From: an uncultured Phocaeicola sp. | GTDB lineage: Bacteria; Bacteroidota; Bacteroidia; Bacteroidales; Bacteroidaceae | Assembly (NCBI GenBank): GCA_944319745.1 | Contig: CALUET010000002.1 | Coordinates: forward strand, 186,001 to 250,000 | Direction of reading: 5' to 3' | Length of the DNA: 64,000 nt | Shown here: piece by piece, positions 1 to 8,936 of the stretch | Layout: each line of letters opens with the position of its first letter | Numbering within the stretch: the first letter of the stretch is position 1 | Made by a program: the position numbers and the translations under genes | The notes under the pieces: generated by a model | The model's database searches: none | Seen by the model: the letters and a program-made list of their open reading frames with translations, nothing else | What the model was told of the DNA's origin: nothing

Positions 1-668
1 GTGGCATCCACTTTGCCGGTTGTAACGTCGAAGTTTTCAGGACGGATGCCGAATACTTTCTCTGCGTCTTCCTCGTTTCCCAGTATGATATCGCAGCCTG
101 CAACCAGTCGGGGCATGATTTCACTTGCACTTTTTCCGTATTTCCATAAATTTTTTCGGTAGTTTAGATCGCAGGAAACGGTGATTCCCAAACGGTTTGC
201 TGCCTGAATGGCTTCCAAACAAACATCGGCCGCACCCTGACTGATGGCGGGAGTGATTCCGGTCCAATGAAACCAGTCGGCATTTTTCAGTACGTCGTCC
301 CAGTCAATCATGCCGGGTTTTATTTCTGAAATGGCAGAATGGGCACGGTCGTATATGACTTTGCTTGCTCGCGAGACGGCACCGGTCTCAAGGAAATAAA
401 TGCCCATTCGCTCTCCTCCATAGATAATGTGGTCGGTTTTCACCCCGTGTTTATGTAAATCGCACACGCAGGCTTTTGCTATATCGTTTAGGGGTAGACG
501 GGTGACAAACTCGGCATTCATGCCGTAATTGGCCAATGATACGGCCACATTTGCTTCTCCTCCGCCGAAAGTGGCGTTTAATTCTTCCGCCTGACTGAAA
601 CGAAGATAACCGGGTGTTGCTAATCGGAGCATGATTTCTCCGAAGGTGATGATTTTTTTCTGTTGCAT
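1..668 (-). CDS. kdgK: 2-keto-3-deoxygluconate kinase, PfkB family (partial, C-terminus off the window)
   Basis: About 222 residues remain; the C-terminal part, including the expected GAGD catalytic loop, lies before base 1. The protein begins MQQKKIITFGEIMLRL and has the PfkB-type substrate motif FGGGEANVA near residue 34. The family phosphorylates 2-keto-3-deoxygluconate to KDPG with ATP in the cytoplasm, a late step of hexuronate breakdown. The gene starts 50 bases after the stop of uxaC on the same strand, so the two probably form one operon from the uxaC promoter. Another PfkB sugar specificity is possible, but the uxaC neighbour favours KDG. Confidence 0.85.
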   Translation of the reverse strand, partial: MQQKKIITFGEIMLRLATPGYLRFSQAEELNATFGGGEANVAVSLANYGMNAEFVTRLPLNDIAKACVCDLHKHGVKTDHIIYGGERMGIYFLETGAVSRASKVIYDRAHSAISEIKPGMIDWDDVLKNADWFHWTGITPAISQGAADVCLEAIQAANRLGITVSCDLNYRKNLWKYGKSASEIMPRLVAGCDIILGNEEDAEKVFGIRPENFDVTTGKVDA

Positions 669-718
669 GTTATGAATGATATTAAATCTTGGTTATATGG
701 AAATATACGGTTTCGTAT

Positions 719-2128
719 TCAACTGAAATTGAAATATTGTTTGGCATTGTAATAAGAAATGTCGGCAACCATTTTCTTGAGGAAATCCATTTCACTGCGC
801 GGCAGTTTCCCTGTTTCGATATCTTCACCGATCAGGTTGCAAAGGATTCGCCGGAAATACTCATGTCGGGGATAGGAAAGAAAACTGCGTGAGTCGGTCA
901 GCATCCCGATGAAACGGCTGAGCAATCCCATCGAGGAAATGGCATTCAGTTGTTTTCGTATCCCGTCTTCCTGATCGAGGAACCACCACGCCGCACCGAG
1001 TTGCATTTTTCCCGGTATGCTTCCGTCGTTAAACGTGTATGCCATTGTGGCCAGCACTTCGTTGTCCTTGGGGTTGAGGCTGTAAAGAATGGTTTTTGCA
1101 AGCTTTCCTTCATAATCCAGCCGGCTGAAGAATTTGTGTCCGACCGCTGCGCAATTTACATCGGCAATGGCATCGAAACCCGTGTCTGCCCCGATGGATT
1201 CGTACATCCGCCTGCAATTGTTTCGGATAACACTGATGTGATATTGCTGCGCCCAGCCTTTTTCTGCATCCATCACTGCCAGTTCATACAGTAAAGCACT
1301 TTTAAGTTGTCGGACTTCTTTTCCGTCTACTGTCTTTCGGCAGAGGAGCTTATCGAAAATATGCTGTATTTCCATTTGGGTATAATCTTCGGCATAGAAA
1401 TTATCCATGCCGTGATCGGATAAGCGGCAACCCATTTCTCCGAAGTAATCGTGCCTGCGGTGCAGGGCATCCAATAGGTCGTTGTATGTATGTATTTCGG
1501 CATCGGCTGCGCGGGAAAGCTCGTTCAGGTAGTCGATGTAAGCCGGCAGATTTTCTACCGCAATGACTTTGTCGGGGCGCCACGCCGGATAAACTTTCGT
1601 CTTTATATTGCTTTGTTTAATCAAACGATGGTATTCCAGTGAGTCAACCGGATCGTCGGTTGTACAAACCACCTCCACGTTGCATCGTTCCATTATGGAG
1701 CAAGCACGGAATTCGTCGGTTTGTAATTTGGCATTACACTCGTCGTATATCTCACGTGCCGTCTCCGGTTTTAGTATTTTGTCGATACCGAATATTCTGC
1801 TTAACTCGAGGTGTGTCCAGTGATACAGCGGGTTTCGCATGGTATAAGGAACGGTTTCGGCCCATTTCTCGAATTTTTCATAATCGCTGCTGTCTTGTCC
1901 GGTGATATATTTCTCGTCGATTCCGTTACCGCGCATGGCGCGCCATTTATAATGATCTCCTCCCAGCCATATTTCAGAGAGGTTGTTGAAACGATGATTC
2001 TCTGCTATTTGTTTCGGACTGAGGTGACAGTGGTAGTCGATGATAGGTAAATTTTCTGCGCTGTCATGGTATAATTCTCGTGCGCTTTCGTTAGTCAGCA
2101 TGAAATTTTCATTGATGAAAGTTTCCAT
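719..2128 (-). CDS. uxaC: glucuronate/galacturonate isomerase
   Basis: The 469-residue product has the normal length for UxaC. It carries the metal-binding DYHCHLSP motif at residues 31-38 and aligns by eye with the family throughout, including the C-terminal segment that ends in a Tyr/Phe-rich tail. It converts D-glucuronate to D-fructuronate, or galacturonate to tagaturonate, in the cytoplasm and feeds mannonate/altronate routes to KDG, which the adjacent kdgK can phosphorylate. Its promoter and a likely operator lie just upstream at 2149-2198. It is the first gene of the visible leftward operon. Confidence 0.95.
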   Translation of the reverse strand: METFINENFMLTNESARELYHDSAENLPIIDYHCHLSPKQIAENHRFNNLSEIWLGGDHYKWRAMRGNGIDEKYITGQDSSDYEKFEKWAETVPYTMRNPLYHWTHLELSRIFGIDKILKPETAREIYDECNAKLQTDEFRACSIMERCNVEVVCTTDDPVDSLEYHRLIKQSNIKTKVYPAWRPDKVIAVENLPAYIDYLNELSRAADAEIHTYNDLLDALHRRHDYFGEMGCRLSDHGMDNFYAEDYTQMEIQHIFDKLLCRKTVDGKEVRQLKSALLYELAVMDAEKGWAQQYHISVIRNNCRRMYESIGADTGFDAIADVNCAAVGHKFFSRLDYEGKLAKTILYSLNPKDNEVLATMAYTFNDGSIPGKMQLGAAWWFLDQEDGIRKQLNAISSMGLLSRFIGMLTDSRSFLSYPRHEYFRRILCNLIGEDIETGKLPRSEMDFLKKMVADISYYNAKQYFNFS

Positions 2129-2148
2129 AAGAAGTGTCTTTAATGGTA

Positions 2149-2198
2149 TTGGTACTAATTAGTGCTACCAAAATTACGCATTAAACGATAGAAAACAA
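2149..2198 (-). promoter_or_regulatory. uxaC-kdgK promoter with overlapping inverted-repeat operator
   Basis: Read on the minus strand, TTG at 2198-2196 is followed 19 bases later by the -7 element TAATTTTG at 2176-2169. An inverted repeat TTGGTA (2149-2154) N11 TACCAA (2166-2171) overlaps the -7 element and encloses the palindrome ACTAATTAGT (2154-2163). TTGGTA/TACCAA half-sites resemble those of enterobacterial UxuR/ExuR operators, although those are contiguous rather than spaced by 11. A repressor bound here would block the promoter. The identity of the regulator is inferred. Confidence 0.65.
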
Positions 2199-2374
2199 GC
2201 ATAAATGGGTATGAAAATTTCATTGTCGATTTTTTCCTGATAAACGTTATGCGGGTAAAAGGCCGGTTGTCGATATGAAAGGACAAGGGAATAAATCTGT
2301 GGAAAGAGTTCTTTTATATCTCCAAATCGACTTATTTTGCAGGTAAATGGCACGAATTAATAAAAGAGACAAAT

Positions 2375-3046
2375 ATGCGAACGGAATATTGGGGACTGAT
2401 ATCTTATAAAAGGGCTTGGCTGAGGCAGGAAGAACTTTTCAACGAACTTATAAAGGCAAAACTGCATGGAACGGCTTATGAAAACCGCATTGTTTTTTGC
2501 GAACATCCGCATGTCTTCACGTTAGGGAAACATGGAAAAGAGGAAAACATGCTGATGAATGAAGAAAGTTTACGCAGGATTGATGCCGAATATTTTCATA
2601 CGGACAGGGGAGGAGACATCACGTATCACGGACCGGGCCAGCTGGTTTGTTATCCCATCCTTAATCTGGAAGATTTCCATATCGGGGTGAAGCAGTATGT
2701 TTATCTGCTGGAAGAAGCCGTGATACGGGTGTGTGCCTCTTACGGTGTCGAGGCCGGACGGGTAGAAGGTGCTACGGGGGTATGGCTGTCGCCCGCAACT
2801 TCCCGCGAAAGGAAAATATGTGCCATCGGCATCCGTTGCAGTCATTATGTAACGATGCACGGCCTGGCGCTGAATGTGACTACCGATTTGCGCTATTTCA
2901 ATTACATCCATCCGTGTGGTTTTGTTGATAAGGGAGTAACATCTTTGCAAAATGAAGTAGGGTATGCGGTTTCGATGGAGGAAGTACGTGCCCGTTTGCT
3001 GGAAGAATTTTCCCGTCTGTTGGCGGAAAACGATGTGAAAAGATGA
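2375..3046 (+). CDS. lipB: octanoyltransferase LipB
   Basis: The 223-residue product transfers octanoyl from acyl carrier protein to lipoyl domains, the first step of lipoate synthesis. The family signature RGGDITYHGPGQLV is at residues 78-91. The lysine of the KICAIGIR segment (K148) and the cysteine of HPCGFVDKGVTSL (C181) are the expected catalytic pair. The ATG at 2375 follows a purine-rich stretch. A TTATTTTG element at 2332-2339 is a weak -7 candidate. No lipA is adjacent. Transcription ends at the hairpin at 3055-3089. Confidence 0.95.
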   Translation: MRTEYWGLISYKRAWLRQEELFNELIKAKLHGTAYENRIVFCEHPHVFTLGKHGKEENMLMNEESLRRIDAEYFHTDRGGDITYHGPGQLVCYPILNLEDFHIGVKQYVYLLEEAVIRVCASYGVEAGRVEGATGVWLSPATSRERKICAIGIRCSHYVTMHGLALNVTTDLRYFNYIHPCGFVDKGVTSLQNEVGYAVSMEEVRARLLEEFSRLLAENDVKR

Positions 3047-3054
3047 GAAAAACA

Positions 3055-3089
3055 AAAAGTTCCATTTCCCACACGGAAACGGAACTTTT
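3055..3089. terminator. bidirectional terminator between lipB and tRNA-Lys
   Basis: AAAAGTTCC (3055-3063) pairs with GGAACTTTT (3081-3089), and an inner TTTCC/GGAAA stem extends the hairpin. It is bounded by A and T runs and lies between convergent lipB and the tRNA genes. Confidence 0.75.
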
Positions 3090-3091
3090 CG

Positions 3092-3164
3092 TACACCCTC
3101 AGGGATTCGAACCCTGGACCCACTGATTAAGAGTCAGTTGCTCTACCAACTGAGCTAAGAGTGC
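3092..3164 (-). tRNA. tRNA-Lys(CTT), copy 1
   Basis: A 73-nt cloverleaf can be drawn: acceptor GCACTCT/AGGGTGT, D-arm GCTCAGTTGGTAGAGC, anticodon stem ACTGA/TCAGT around the loop CTCTTAA (anticodon CTT), and T-loop TTCGAAT. CCA is not encoded. It is the downstream member of a tandem pair transcribed leftward. Confidence 0.96.
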
Positions 3165-3203
3165 ATCCACTATAAATGTCAAATTTCCCGAAATACCGAA
3201 AAG

Positions 3204-3276
3204 TACACCCTCAGGGATTCGAACCCTGGACCCACTGATTAAGAGTCAGTTGCTCTACCAACTGAGCTAAGAGTGC
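3204..3276 (-). tRNA. tRNA-Lys(CTT), copy 2
   Basis: The 73 bases match copy 1. It lies 39 bases upstream of that copy in the same transcript and directly follows the promoter at 3300-3330. CCA is not encoded. Confidence 0.96.
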
Positions 3277-3299
3277 GTTACTTTTTCAGTTTGCGAATG

Positions 3300-3330
3300 C
3301 AAAAGTATAATCTTTCTTTGAATTGCGCAA
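3300..3330 (-). promoter_or_regulatory. tRNA-Lys promoter
   Basis: On the minus strand TTG (3330-3328) is separated by 20 bases from the perfect -7 element TACTTTTG (3307-3300), which ends 23 bases before the first tRNA base. Confidence 0.75.
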
Positions 3331-3403
3331 ATAAAAAACTGACAAGTTTTATATTAAATATCGGCAAATGTGATTTTATTTCCTGCTTGCTTGGTGGAAA
3401 AAT

Positions 3404-4231
3404 CTATTCCAGTAAATACATCTTCGATGGGGTGGTTCGCTCTAAAGGAATCACATACAGGTCTTTGCCTATCTGGATGTTTTTTTCTTTCAAGGCAGTT
3501 TCCATCGTGTGATACGCCAATTCGGGCCGATTATTGTCTTTGCTTAAATGGCAAAGCCATAGATATTTTAATTTCTTCGGGAAATGGTTTGCAATGTATT
3601 CCGCCGTATCTCTGTTGCACATGTGCCCGTTTGTTCCGGCGATGCGTTGCTTCAGAAGTTCGGGATAACTGCCCGTGCGGAGCATCGTTTCGTCGTAATT
3701 TGATTCCAATACCAGGTAATCGGCAAGGGAAATATAGTGTGCTGCTTTTTCGGAAATGTGTCCGAGGTCGGTGAGGAATGCAAAGTTTTTGTCGTTCACG
3801 TCTATGCTGTACCCCACATTATCCGTTCCATCGTGTGGAACTTCGAAACAAGTGATACGGAAGTCCCCCAGTTGCAGCGGTTCTTCCTTGTTAATAATGC
3901 GTATGTGGCTGCTGTCTAACTCTTTCTTCATGTATTTGTTCCGGTTCATCCCTGAGAACGTTTTGGACGTGGCATAGATGGGAATGTGTTCATCCGTCGC
4001 CAGGTGTCCTACGGCTTTTATGTGGTCTCCATGGTCATGAGTGATAAAAACAGCCTGTATGTTTCCCATCTTCAAACCGTTTTCCCGGAATCTTTTTTTT
4101 ATGACACGTATGCCTATTCCGGCATCAATCAGGATGCAGGAAGTATCTGTTGCCAGGTAATAACAATTTCCACTGCTTCCGCTGCCTAAACTCATGAAGT
4201 GTATATATGATTTGAATAATTGCATGTCCAT
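3404..4231 (-). CDS. metallo-beta-lactamase-fold hydrolase, YycJ/WalJ-like
   Basis: The 275-residue protein has the MBL-fold metal motif HDHGDH at residues 65-70, preceded by LGSGSSGNCYYL (residues 15-26), the glycine-rich start typical of YycJ/WalJ proteins. Downstream segments EVPHDGTDNVGYSI and FLTDLGHIS supply further metal ligands. Relatives are exonuclease-like cytoplasmic enzymes linked to DNA repair or cell-wall coordination, but the substrate here is unknown. The first ATG is used; an internal start at residue 3 or 13 is possible. The gene is monocistronic, with a -7 element CAAAATTA (minus TAATTTTG) at 4269-4276. Confidence 0.85.
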   Translation of the reverse strand: MDMQLFKSYIHFMSLGSGSSGNCYYLATDTSCILIDAGIGIRVIKKRFRENGLKMGNIQAVFITHDHGDHIKAVGHLATDEHIPIYATSKTFSGMNRNKYMKKELDSSHIRIINKEEPLQLGDFRITCFEVPHDGTDNVGYSIDVNDKNFAFLTDLGHISEKAAHYISLADYLVLESNYDETMLRTGSYPELLKQRIAGTNGHMCNRDTAEYIANHFPKKLKYLWLCHLSKDNNRPELAYHTMETALKEKNIQIGKDLYVIPLERTTPSKMYLLE

Positions 4232-4555
4232 TCTCGATGTCGTTCTTTTGATTTGTTTAAGACGGTTGCAAAATTAAAAATAAGAAAATGTTTTTCTACG
4301 GTTTCCCGGCATTTTCTCTGAAAGATAAAAGTGTTTTTTGGGAAATATACCGAGGATATTTGAGAAACGATGGGGCGTTTCGGTTATGATTCGGTCAATT
4401 GTTGCGGCGGGCATATTGTTGAGCAAAAGAAGGTAAGGCTCTCTTTTCTGCTGCGATTCGTTTTCGGAGTGTATTCTTTCCACACTTTTGTGGTTCCTTT
4501 CCGGCAGAGATTCTGCCGAATGGTTTAAAAGATGTTATAATTTTATTGAGGCCGA
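4232..4555. other. intergenic region between two divergent genes
   Basis: The stretch is AT-rich and holds the -7 element for the MBL gene at 4269-4276. A short perfect hairpin CGGCAGA (4502-4508) / TCTGCCG (4512-4518) stands 60 bases before the activase promoter. Two short minus-strand frames here show no recognisable protein features. I see no gene. Confidence 0.5.
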
Positions 4556-4604
4556 TTGCATGAAAAAACAGATTGTTTACTTTTGTGTCTGACAATACTG
4601 TCAG
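4556..4604 (+). promoter_or_regulatory. activase promoter with inverted-repeat operator at the transcription start
   Basis: TTG (4556-4558), 19 bases, then the -7 element TACTTTTG (4578-4585). It is followed directly by the perfect inverted repeat CTGACA-ATAC-TGTCAG (4589-4604), which covers the expected transcription start. This position and symmetry fit a TetR-type repressor site, and a TetR gene is second in the operon. The longest reading frame begins at the TTG of the -33 element, so that start is not credible. Confidence 0.7.
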
Positions 4605-4615
4605 ATGAGAAAAGA

Positions 4616-7600
4616 ATGAATATTATGCATAGAATAGGAATTGATATAGGTTCTACCACCGTAAAGGTTGTGGCAATCGGTGTTGATAATGATATATTAT
4701 TTTCAAGATACGAAAGGCATAATGCAAAGGCCAGGGAAACCCTTGTAAATGTTTTGAAAGAATTGTCGGAGAAGATTGGAGATGATGATGTGTGCGTCAG
4801 CATAACCGGTTCCGTCGGGATGGGAATTTCCGAGCAAACCGGTCTGCCTTTTATTCAGGAAGTTGTGGCAGCCGTCAAAGCCATACAGAAAAGTTACCCC
4901 GAAACATGCTCCATGATAGACATTGGAGGGGAGGATGCTAAGATTGTGTTTTTTAAAAACGGTGAGGTCGGTGACCTCAGAATGAATGGCAATTGTGCCG
5001 GAGGTACGGGTGCTTTCATCGATCAGATGGCCGTCCTTCTCGGGGTGGACGTGGCTGAGTTAAACAAACTGGCTCTTGAAGCCACGCAGATATACCCGAT
5101 AGCTTCCCGCTGCGGCGTGTTCTGTAAGACAGACATTCAGAATCTGATAGCAAAAAACGTGAGTAAAGCAGATATAGCTGCTTCCATCTTCCGTGCTGTG
5201 GCCGTGCAGACTGTCGTGACATTGGCCCATGGATACGACATAGAAACGCCGGTATTGTTTTGCGGGGGACCGCTGACTTTTATTCCTGCATTGCGGAAAG
5301 CTTTCCTGGAGTATCTCGGGATTGACGAAAACGGCGTTATCTTGCCTCAAAACGGAACGCAGCTCCCGGCATTCGGGGCAGCATTGTCTTGTACGGAAGA
5401 CGGGAAAAGTATGAAACTTTCCGGTTTGCTAAAACGGCTGGAAGACCAATCCTTGCATGCAAGGACAGGGAAAGACATACTTGAACCGATATTCTCCGAT
5501 GCAAAAGATTATCAGGTCTGGAAAGAAAGAATATCATCGCATAAAATACAACGGGGAACATTGCATCCCGGTGCCCAGGATGTTTTTATTGGGATAGACT
5601 CGGGATCCACCACAACTAAAATTGTGGTTACGGATACAGAAGCCAATGTTCTTTATTCTTATTATGAAGTCAATGCCGGAAATCCCATAGCAACCGTAGA
5701 AAAGGGTTTGTTGCGCTTGAAAGAACTCTGCGAGAAAAATAATACGGTTCTGCACATTAAAGGCAGTTGCTCTACGGGATATGGTGAAGACCTGATACGA
5801 ACGGCGTTTCAACTTGACTTCGGCATAGTGGAAACAATGGCACATTATCTTGCAGCCAGCCATTTGGATAAGGAGGTTTCCTTCATACTTGACATAGGCG
5901 GACAAGATATGAAAGCAATGTTTGTCGACAGGGGAGGAATCATAAACCGCATCGAAATCAATGAGGCCTGCTCGTCGGGGTGTGGTTCGTTCATAGAAAC
6001 TTTTGCAAAGACGCTGAATTACACGGTACAGGAATTCACCGAAGCGGCATGTCGCTCGAAGGCTCTGTGCGATCTTGGCACGCGTTGTACGGTATTCATG
6101 AACTCGAAAGTAAAACAAGTCCTCCGCGAAGGTGCAACCATTGAGGATATTGCCGCAGGATTGGCCTATTCCGTCATTAAAAACTGTATCTATAAGGTAT
6201 TGAAATTAAAGGATATTTCAGTGCTCGGAAAGCATATTGTCGTTCAAGGCGGTACGATGCGTAACGATGCCGTTGCCCGGGCTTTGGAATTGCTGACTGG
6301 AACAGAGGTCACACGTTGCGATATGCCGGAACTGATGGGCGCTTATGGTTGTGCGCTTTATGCACGTGAAAATGCTACGGCATCCGTTCCTTTGGACAAT
6401 CTCATAACCCAGGCTCGTTACACATCCCGCACGCTGCATTGTAAAGGCTGCGATAATCAGTGCCTGGTTGTTCGCTATCGTTTTGAAAACGGGAAGAATT
6501 ATTATTCCGGAAACCGCTGTGAAAAAGTCTTCACAAATGGGGAAAGTAAGGCGAAAGGTGCCAATATGTATGCGATAAAAAAACAATTGCTGTTCGACCG
6601 CAACGATATAAAGATTGCATCTCCTCGTTTGAATATCGGAATTCCAAGGTGTTTAAACATGTACGAGAACTTTCCTTTCTGGCATAAATTATTCACATCT
6701 TGCGGCATACAGGTAAGTCTTTCCGATGCTTCCGACTATTCTTGTTATGAACGGAATGCGAGGATGGTGATGTCTGATAACATTTGTTTTCCGGCAAAGT
6801 TGGTGCACAGTCACATACAAAACCTGATAGAGAAGAAGGTCGATCGCATTTTTATGCCGTTTGTAATATTTGAAAGGCAGCAAAATAACGAGCAGAACAG
6901 TTACAACTGTCCCATTGTAACGGGATATTCTGAGGTTGTAAAGAGTGTACAGACGAATGAAATACCGATAGACTCGCCCGCCATTTCATTTAAAGATGAA
7001 GATCTTCTTTACAAACAATGCCGTGATTATTTGAGCGGACTGGGAATTGATGCTCATACAATATCGAGAGCTTTTAAACTTGCGGAGACGGAACAGGCCA
7101 AATATGCCGATTCGTTGGTTACATACAATAAGAATATCCTGGAAAAGGCCGAAAGAGAAAATCGTTTTGTCATACTCCTTGCCGGACGTCCTTACCATAC
7201 AGATCCGTTGATACAGCATGATGTTTCGGAAATGATAGCAGAGATGGGGATAGACGTGATAACCGATGACATTGTACGCGGCGAGCAGATTACGATGGAC
7301 GGCGTACATTTTCTTCCGCAATGGACATATCCCAACCGAATACTGAAGGCTGCCAAATGGTGCAGTGGGAAAGAATATAATGTACAGTTTGTGGAATTGA
7401 CATCGTTTGGCTGCGGCCCCGATGCATTTCTTACCGATGAGGTACGCGATGTACTGGTAAAAAGCAACAAACCCTTTACGCTGCTTAAACTGGATGATAT
7501 AAATAATGTAGGCTCAATGAAGCTGAGAATACGTTCGCTGGTGGAGAGCTTGAAGTTATCTTATGCGCAAAACAGACATCGTGAGAAGACGGAAATTTCT

Positions 7601-8905
7601 GTACCTGCTGCGGGAAATGAAACAGATTTGCATGCCCGTAAGATAATTGTTCCGTATTTTACTCCTTTCATATCTCCGCTTATTCCCGCAATAATGCGCG
7701 TAGCCGGTTACGATGTGGAGAACTTGCCTCTCAGTGATGCCGTTTCCTGCGATTACGGATTGAAGTATGCCAATAATGAGGTTTGTTATCCGGCCACACT
7801 CATCGTGGGAGATGTGGTAAAAGCATTCGAAAGCGGAAAATATGATCCCGACAGAACTGTTGTGGCAATGGTACGTACCGGCGGACAATGCAGGGCAAGT
7901 AATTATATAGAACTGATAAAAAAGGCTCTGGCGGATGCAGGTTATGGAAATACCCCCGTTGTGTCTTTGACATTCGGCCGCACCGTTGACGACGGAAAGT
8001 TTAAAATAAAGATGAACTGGGTGAAGATCTTACCCATCGCTTTGCGGGCCATTCTTTACAGTGATTGCATTTCAAAATTTTATAGTGCGTCACTGCCGAG
8101 GGAAAAGACGCCGGGACAGGCGGCCAAATTAAGAGATTTGTATCTTAGTGTTGCAGCAGATTTGATAAAAGGAAACCGTTCGAAGGATTTGTTTGACTAC
8201 TTGGCTTTGGCGGCGAAGCAGTTCAATGAAATCTGTCGCGACGTTGATTGTCCCAAAGTAGGGGTGGTGGGAGAGATTTTTCTCAAGTTCAATCCCTTCG
8301 CACATAAGGATATTGAAGGATGGTTGTCGGCAAGAGGCATAGAAGTTGTGCCGTCTGTGTTGCTTGATTTCTTCATGCAGAATTTTGTCAATCGGAAAAT
8401 CCGGAAAGAAACGAAGATAACAAAAAGCCGGATCCCCGAATCCCTTTACAGCCTTGTTTACGGAATGATAAAAAAACAAATAGACAAGGTGAACCGCATA
8501 GCTGCGGGATTCAGATACTTCATCCCGTTTGGAGATATTTTTGAAGAGGCGGAGAATGCCGAAAAGGTGGTAACTCTGAATGCACAGTTCGGGGAGGGTT
8601 GGCTTTTGCCTGCGGAAATCATTTCGTTAGTTCACCAGGGAGTGACGAATGTCATCAGTTTGCAACCTTTCGGGTGCATCGCAAATCATGTGGTTTCAAA
8701 AGGAATAGAAAAGCGGATAAAGGCATTGTTTCCCGAGGTGAATATCCTGTCTTTGGACTTTGACGGGGGAGTGAGTGATGTAAACATTGCAAACAGACTG
8801 TTGTTGTTCGTAAATGGTCTTGAAAAACAATCCCCGGATTTGGACAAATCATTCCTGCGGGGATATAAAATGAAGGCAAAACCGGCGGGATGTGATGCGC
8901 AGTAA
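4616..8905 (+). CDS. two-headed 2-hydroxyacyl-CoA dehydratase activase (BadF/BcrA ATPase) fused to DUF2229 and HgdB-like domains
   Basis: The 1429-residue protein has two ASKHA-type activase domains. The first starts IGIDIGSTTVKVV near residue 7 and carries Cys127 in NGNCAGGTGAF and Cys166 in SRCGVF. The second starts IGIDSGSTTTKIVV near residue 323 and carries Cys452 in NEACSSGCGSF and Cys491 in TRCTVF. These are the cluster-ligand positions of HgdC-type activases (Cys127 and Cys166 in the HgdC literature as I recall it), so one chain could form a pseudo-dimer around one [4Fe-4S] cluster. A Cys-rich knuckle (C609, C612, C616, C635) links to a DUF2229 region from about residue 673 and an HgdB-like tail. 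No separate dehydratase is nearby. The usual role is ATP-driven low-potential electron transfer; the partner here is unknown. ATG 4616 follows the promoter and a purine-rich site. Confidence 0.9.
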   Translation: MNIMHRIGIDIGSTTVKVVAIGVDNDILFSRYERHNAKARETLVNVLKELSEKIGDDDVCVSITGSVGMGISEQTGLPFIQEVVAAVKAIQKSYPETCSMIDIGGEDAKIVFFKNGEVGDLRMNGNCAGGTGAFIDQMAVLLGVDVAELNKLALEATQIYPIASRCGVFCKTDIQNLIAKNVSKADIAASIFRAVAVQTVVTLAHGYDIETPVLFCGGPLTFIPALRKAFLEYLGIDENGVILPQNGTQLPAFGAALSCTEDGKSMKLSGLLKRLEDQSLHARTGKDILEPIFSDAKDYQVWKERISSHKIQRGTLHPGAQDVFIGIDSGSTTTKIVVTDTEANVLYSYYEVNAGNPIATVEKGLLRLKELCEKNNTVLHIKGSCSTGYGEDLIRTAFQLDFGIVETMAHYLAASHLDKEVSFILDIGGQDMKAMFVDRGGIINRIEINEACSSGCGSFIETFAKTLNYTVQEFTEAACRSKALCDLGTRCTVFMNSKVKQVLREGATIEDIAAGLAYSVIKNCIYKVLKLKDISVLGKHIVVQGGTMRNDAVARALELLTGTEVTRCDMPELMGAYGCALYARENATASVPLDNLITQARYTSRTLHCKGCDNQCLVVRYRFENGKNYYSGNRCEKVFTNGESKAKGANMYAIKKQLLFDRNDIKIASPRLNIGIPRCLNMYENFPFWHKLFTSCGIQVSLSDASDYSCYERNARMVMSDNICFPAKLVHSHIQNLIEKKVDRIFMPFVIFERQQNNEQNSYNCPIVTGYSEVVKSVQTNEIPIDSPAISFKDEDLLYKQCRDYLSGLGIDAHTISRAFKLAETEQAKYADSLVTYNKNILEKAERENRFVILLAGRPYHTDPLIQHDVSEMIAEMGIDVITDDIVRGEQITMDGVHFLPQWTYPNRILKAAKWCSGKEYNVQFVELTSFGCGPDAFLTDEVRDVLVKSNKPFTLLKLDDINNVGSMKLRIRSLVESLKLSYAQNRHREKTEISVPAAGNETDLHARKIIVPYFTPFISPLIPAIMRVAGYDVENLPLSDAVSCDYGLKYANNEVCYPATLIVGDVVKAFESGKYDPDRTVVAMVRTGGQCRASNYIELIKKALADAGYGNTPVVSLTFGRTVDDGKFKIKMNWVKILPIALRAILYSDCISKFYSASLPREKTPGQAAKLRDLYLSVAADLIKGNRSKDLFDYLALAAKQFNEICRDVDCPKVGVVGEIFLKFNPFAHKDIEGWLSARGIEVVPSVLLDFFMQNFVNRKIRKETKITKSRIPESLYSLVYGMIKKQIDKVNRIAAGFRYFIPFGDIFEEAENAEKVVTLNAQFGEGWLLPAEIISLVHQGVTNVISLQPFGCIANHVVSKGIEKRIKALFPEVNILSLDFDGGVSDVNIANRLLLFVNGLEKQSPDLDKSFLRGYKMKAKPAGCDAQ

Positions 8906-8936
8906 GGATGTAAAACAATAAAAAAACAGAATAAAT

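Noticed and set aside
4274..4595. Two short minus-strand frames between MBL and activase genes
   Set aside because: They overlap each other and the activase promoter and show no conserved-looking features.
4556..4615. TTG start that lengthens the activase by 20 residues
   Set aside because: The TTG is the -33 promoter element, and transcription would start about 4592, after it. Starting at 4616 also puts the cluster cysteines at 127 and 166, as in HgdC.
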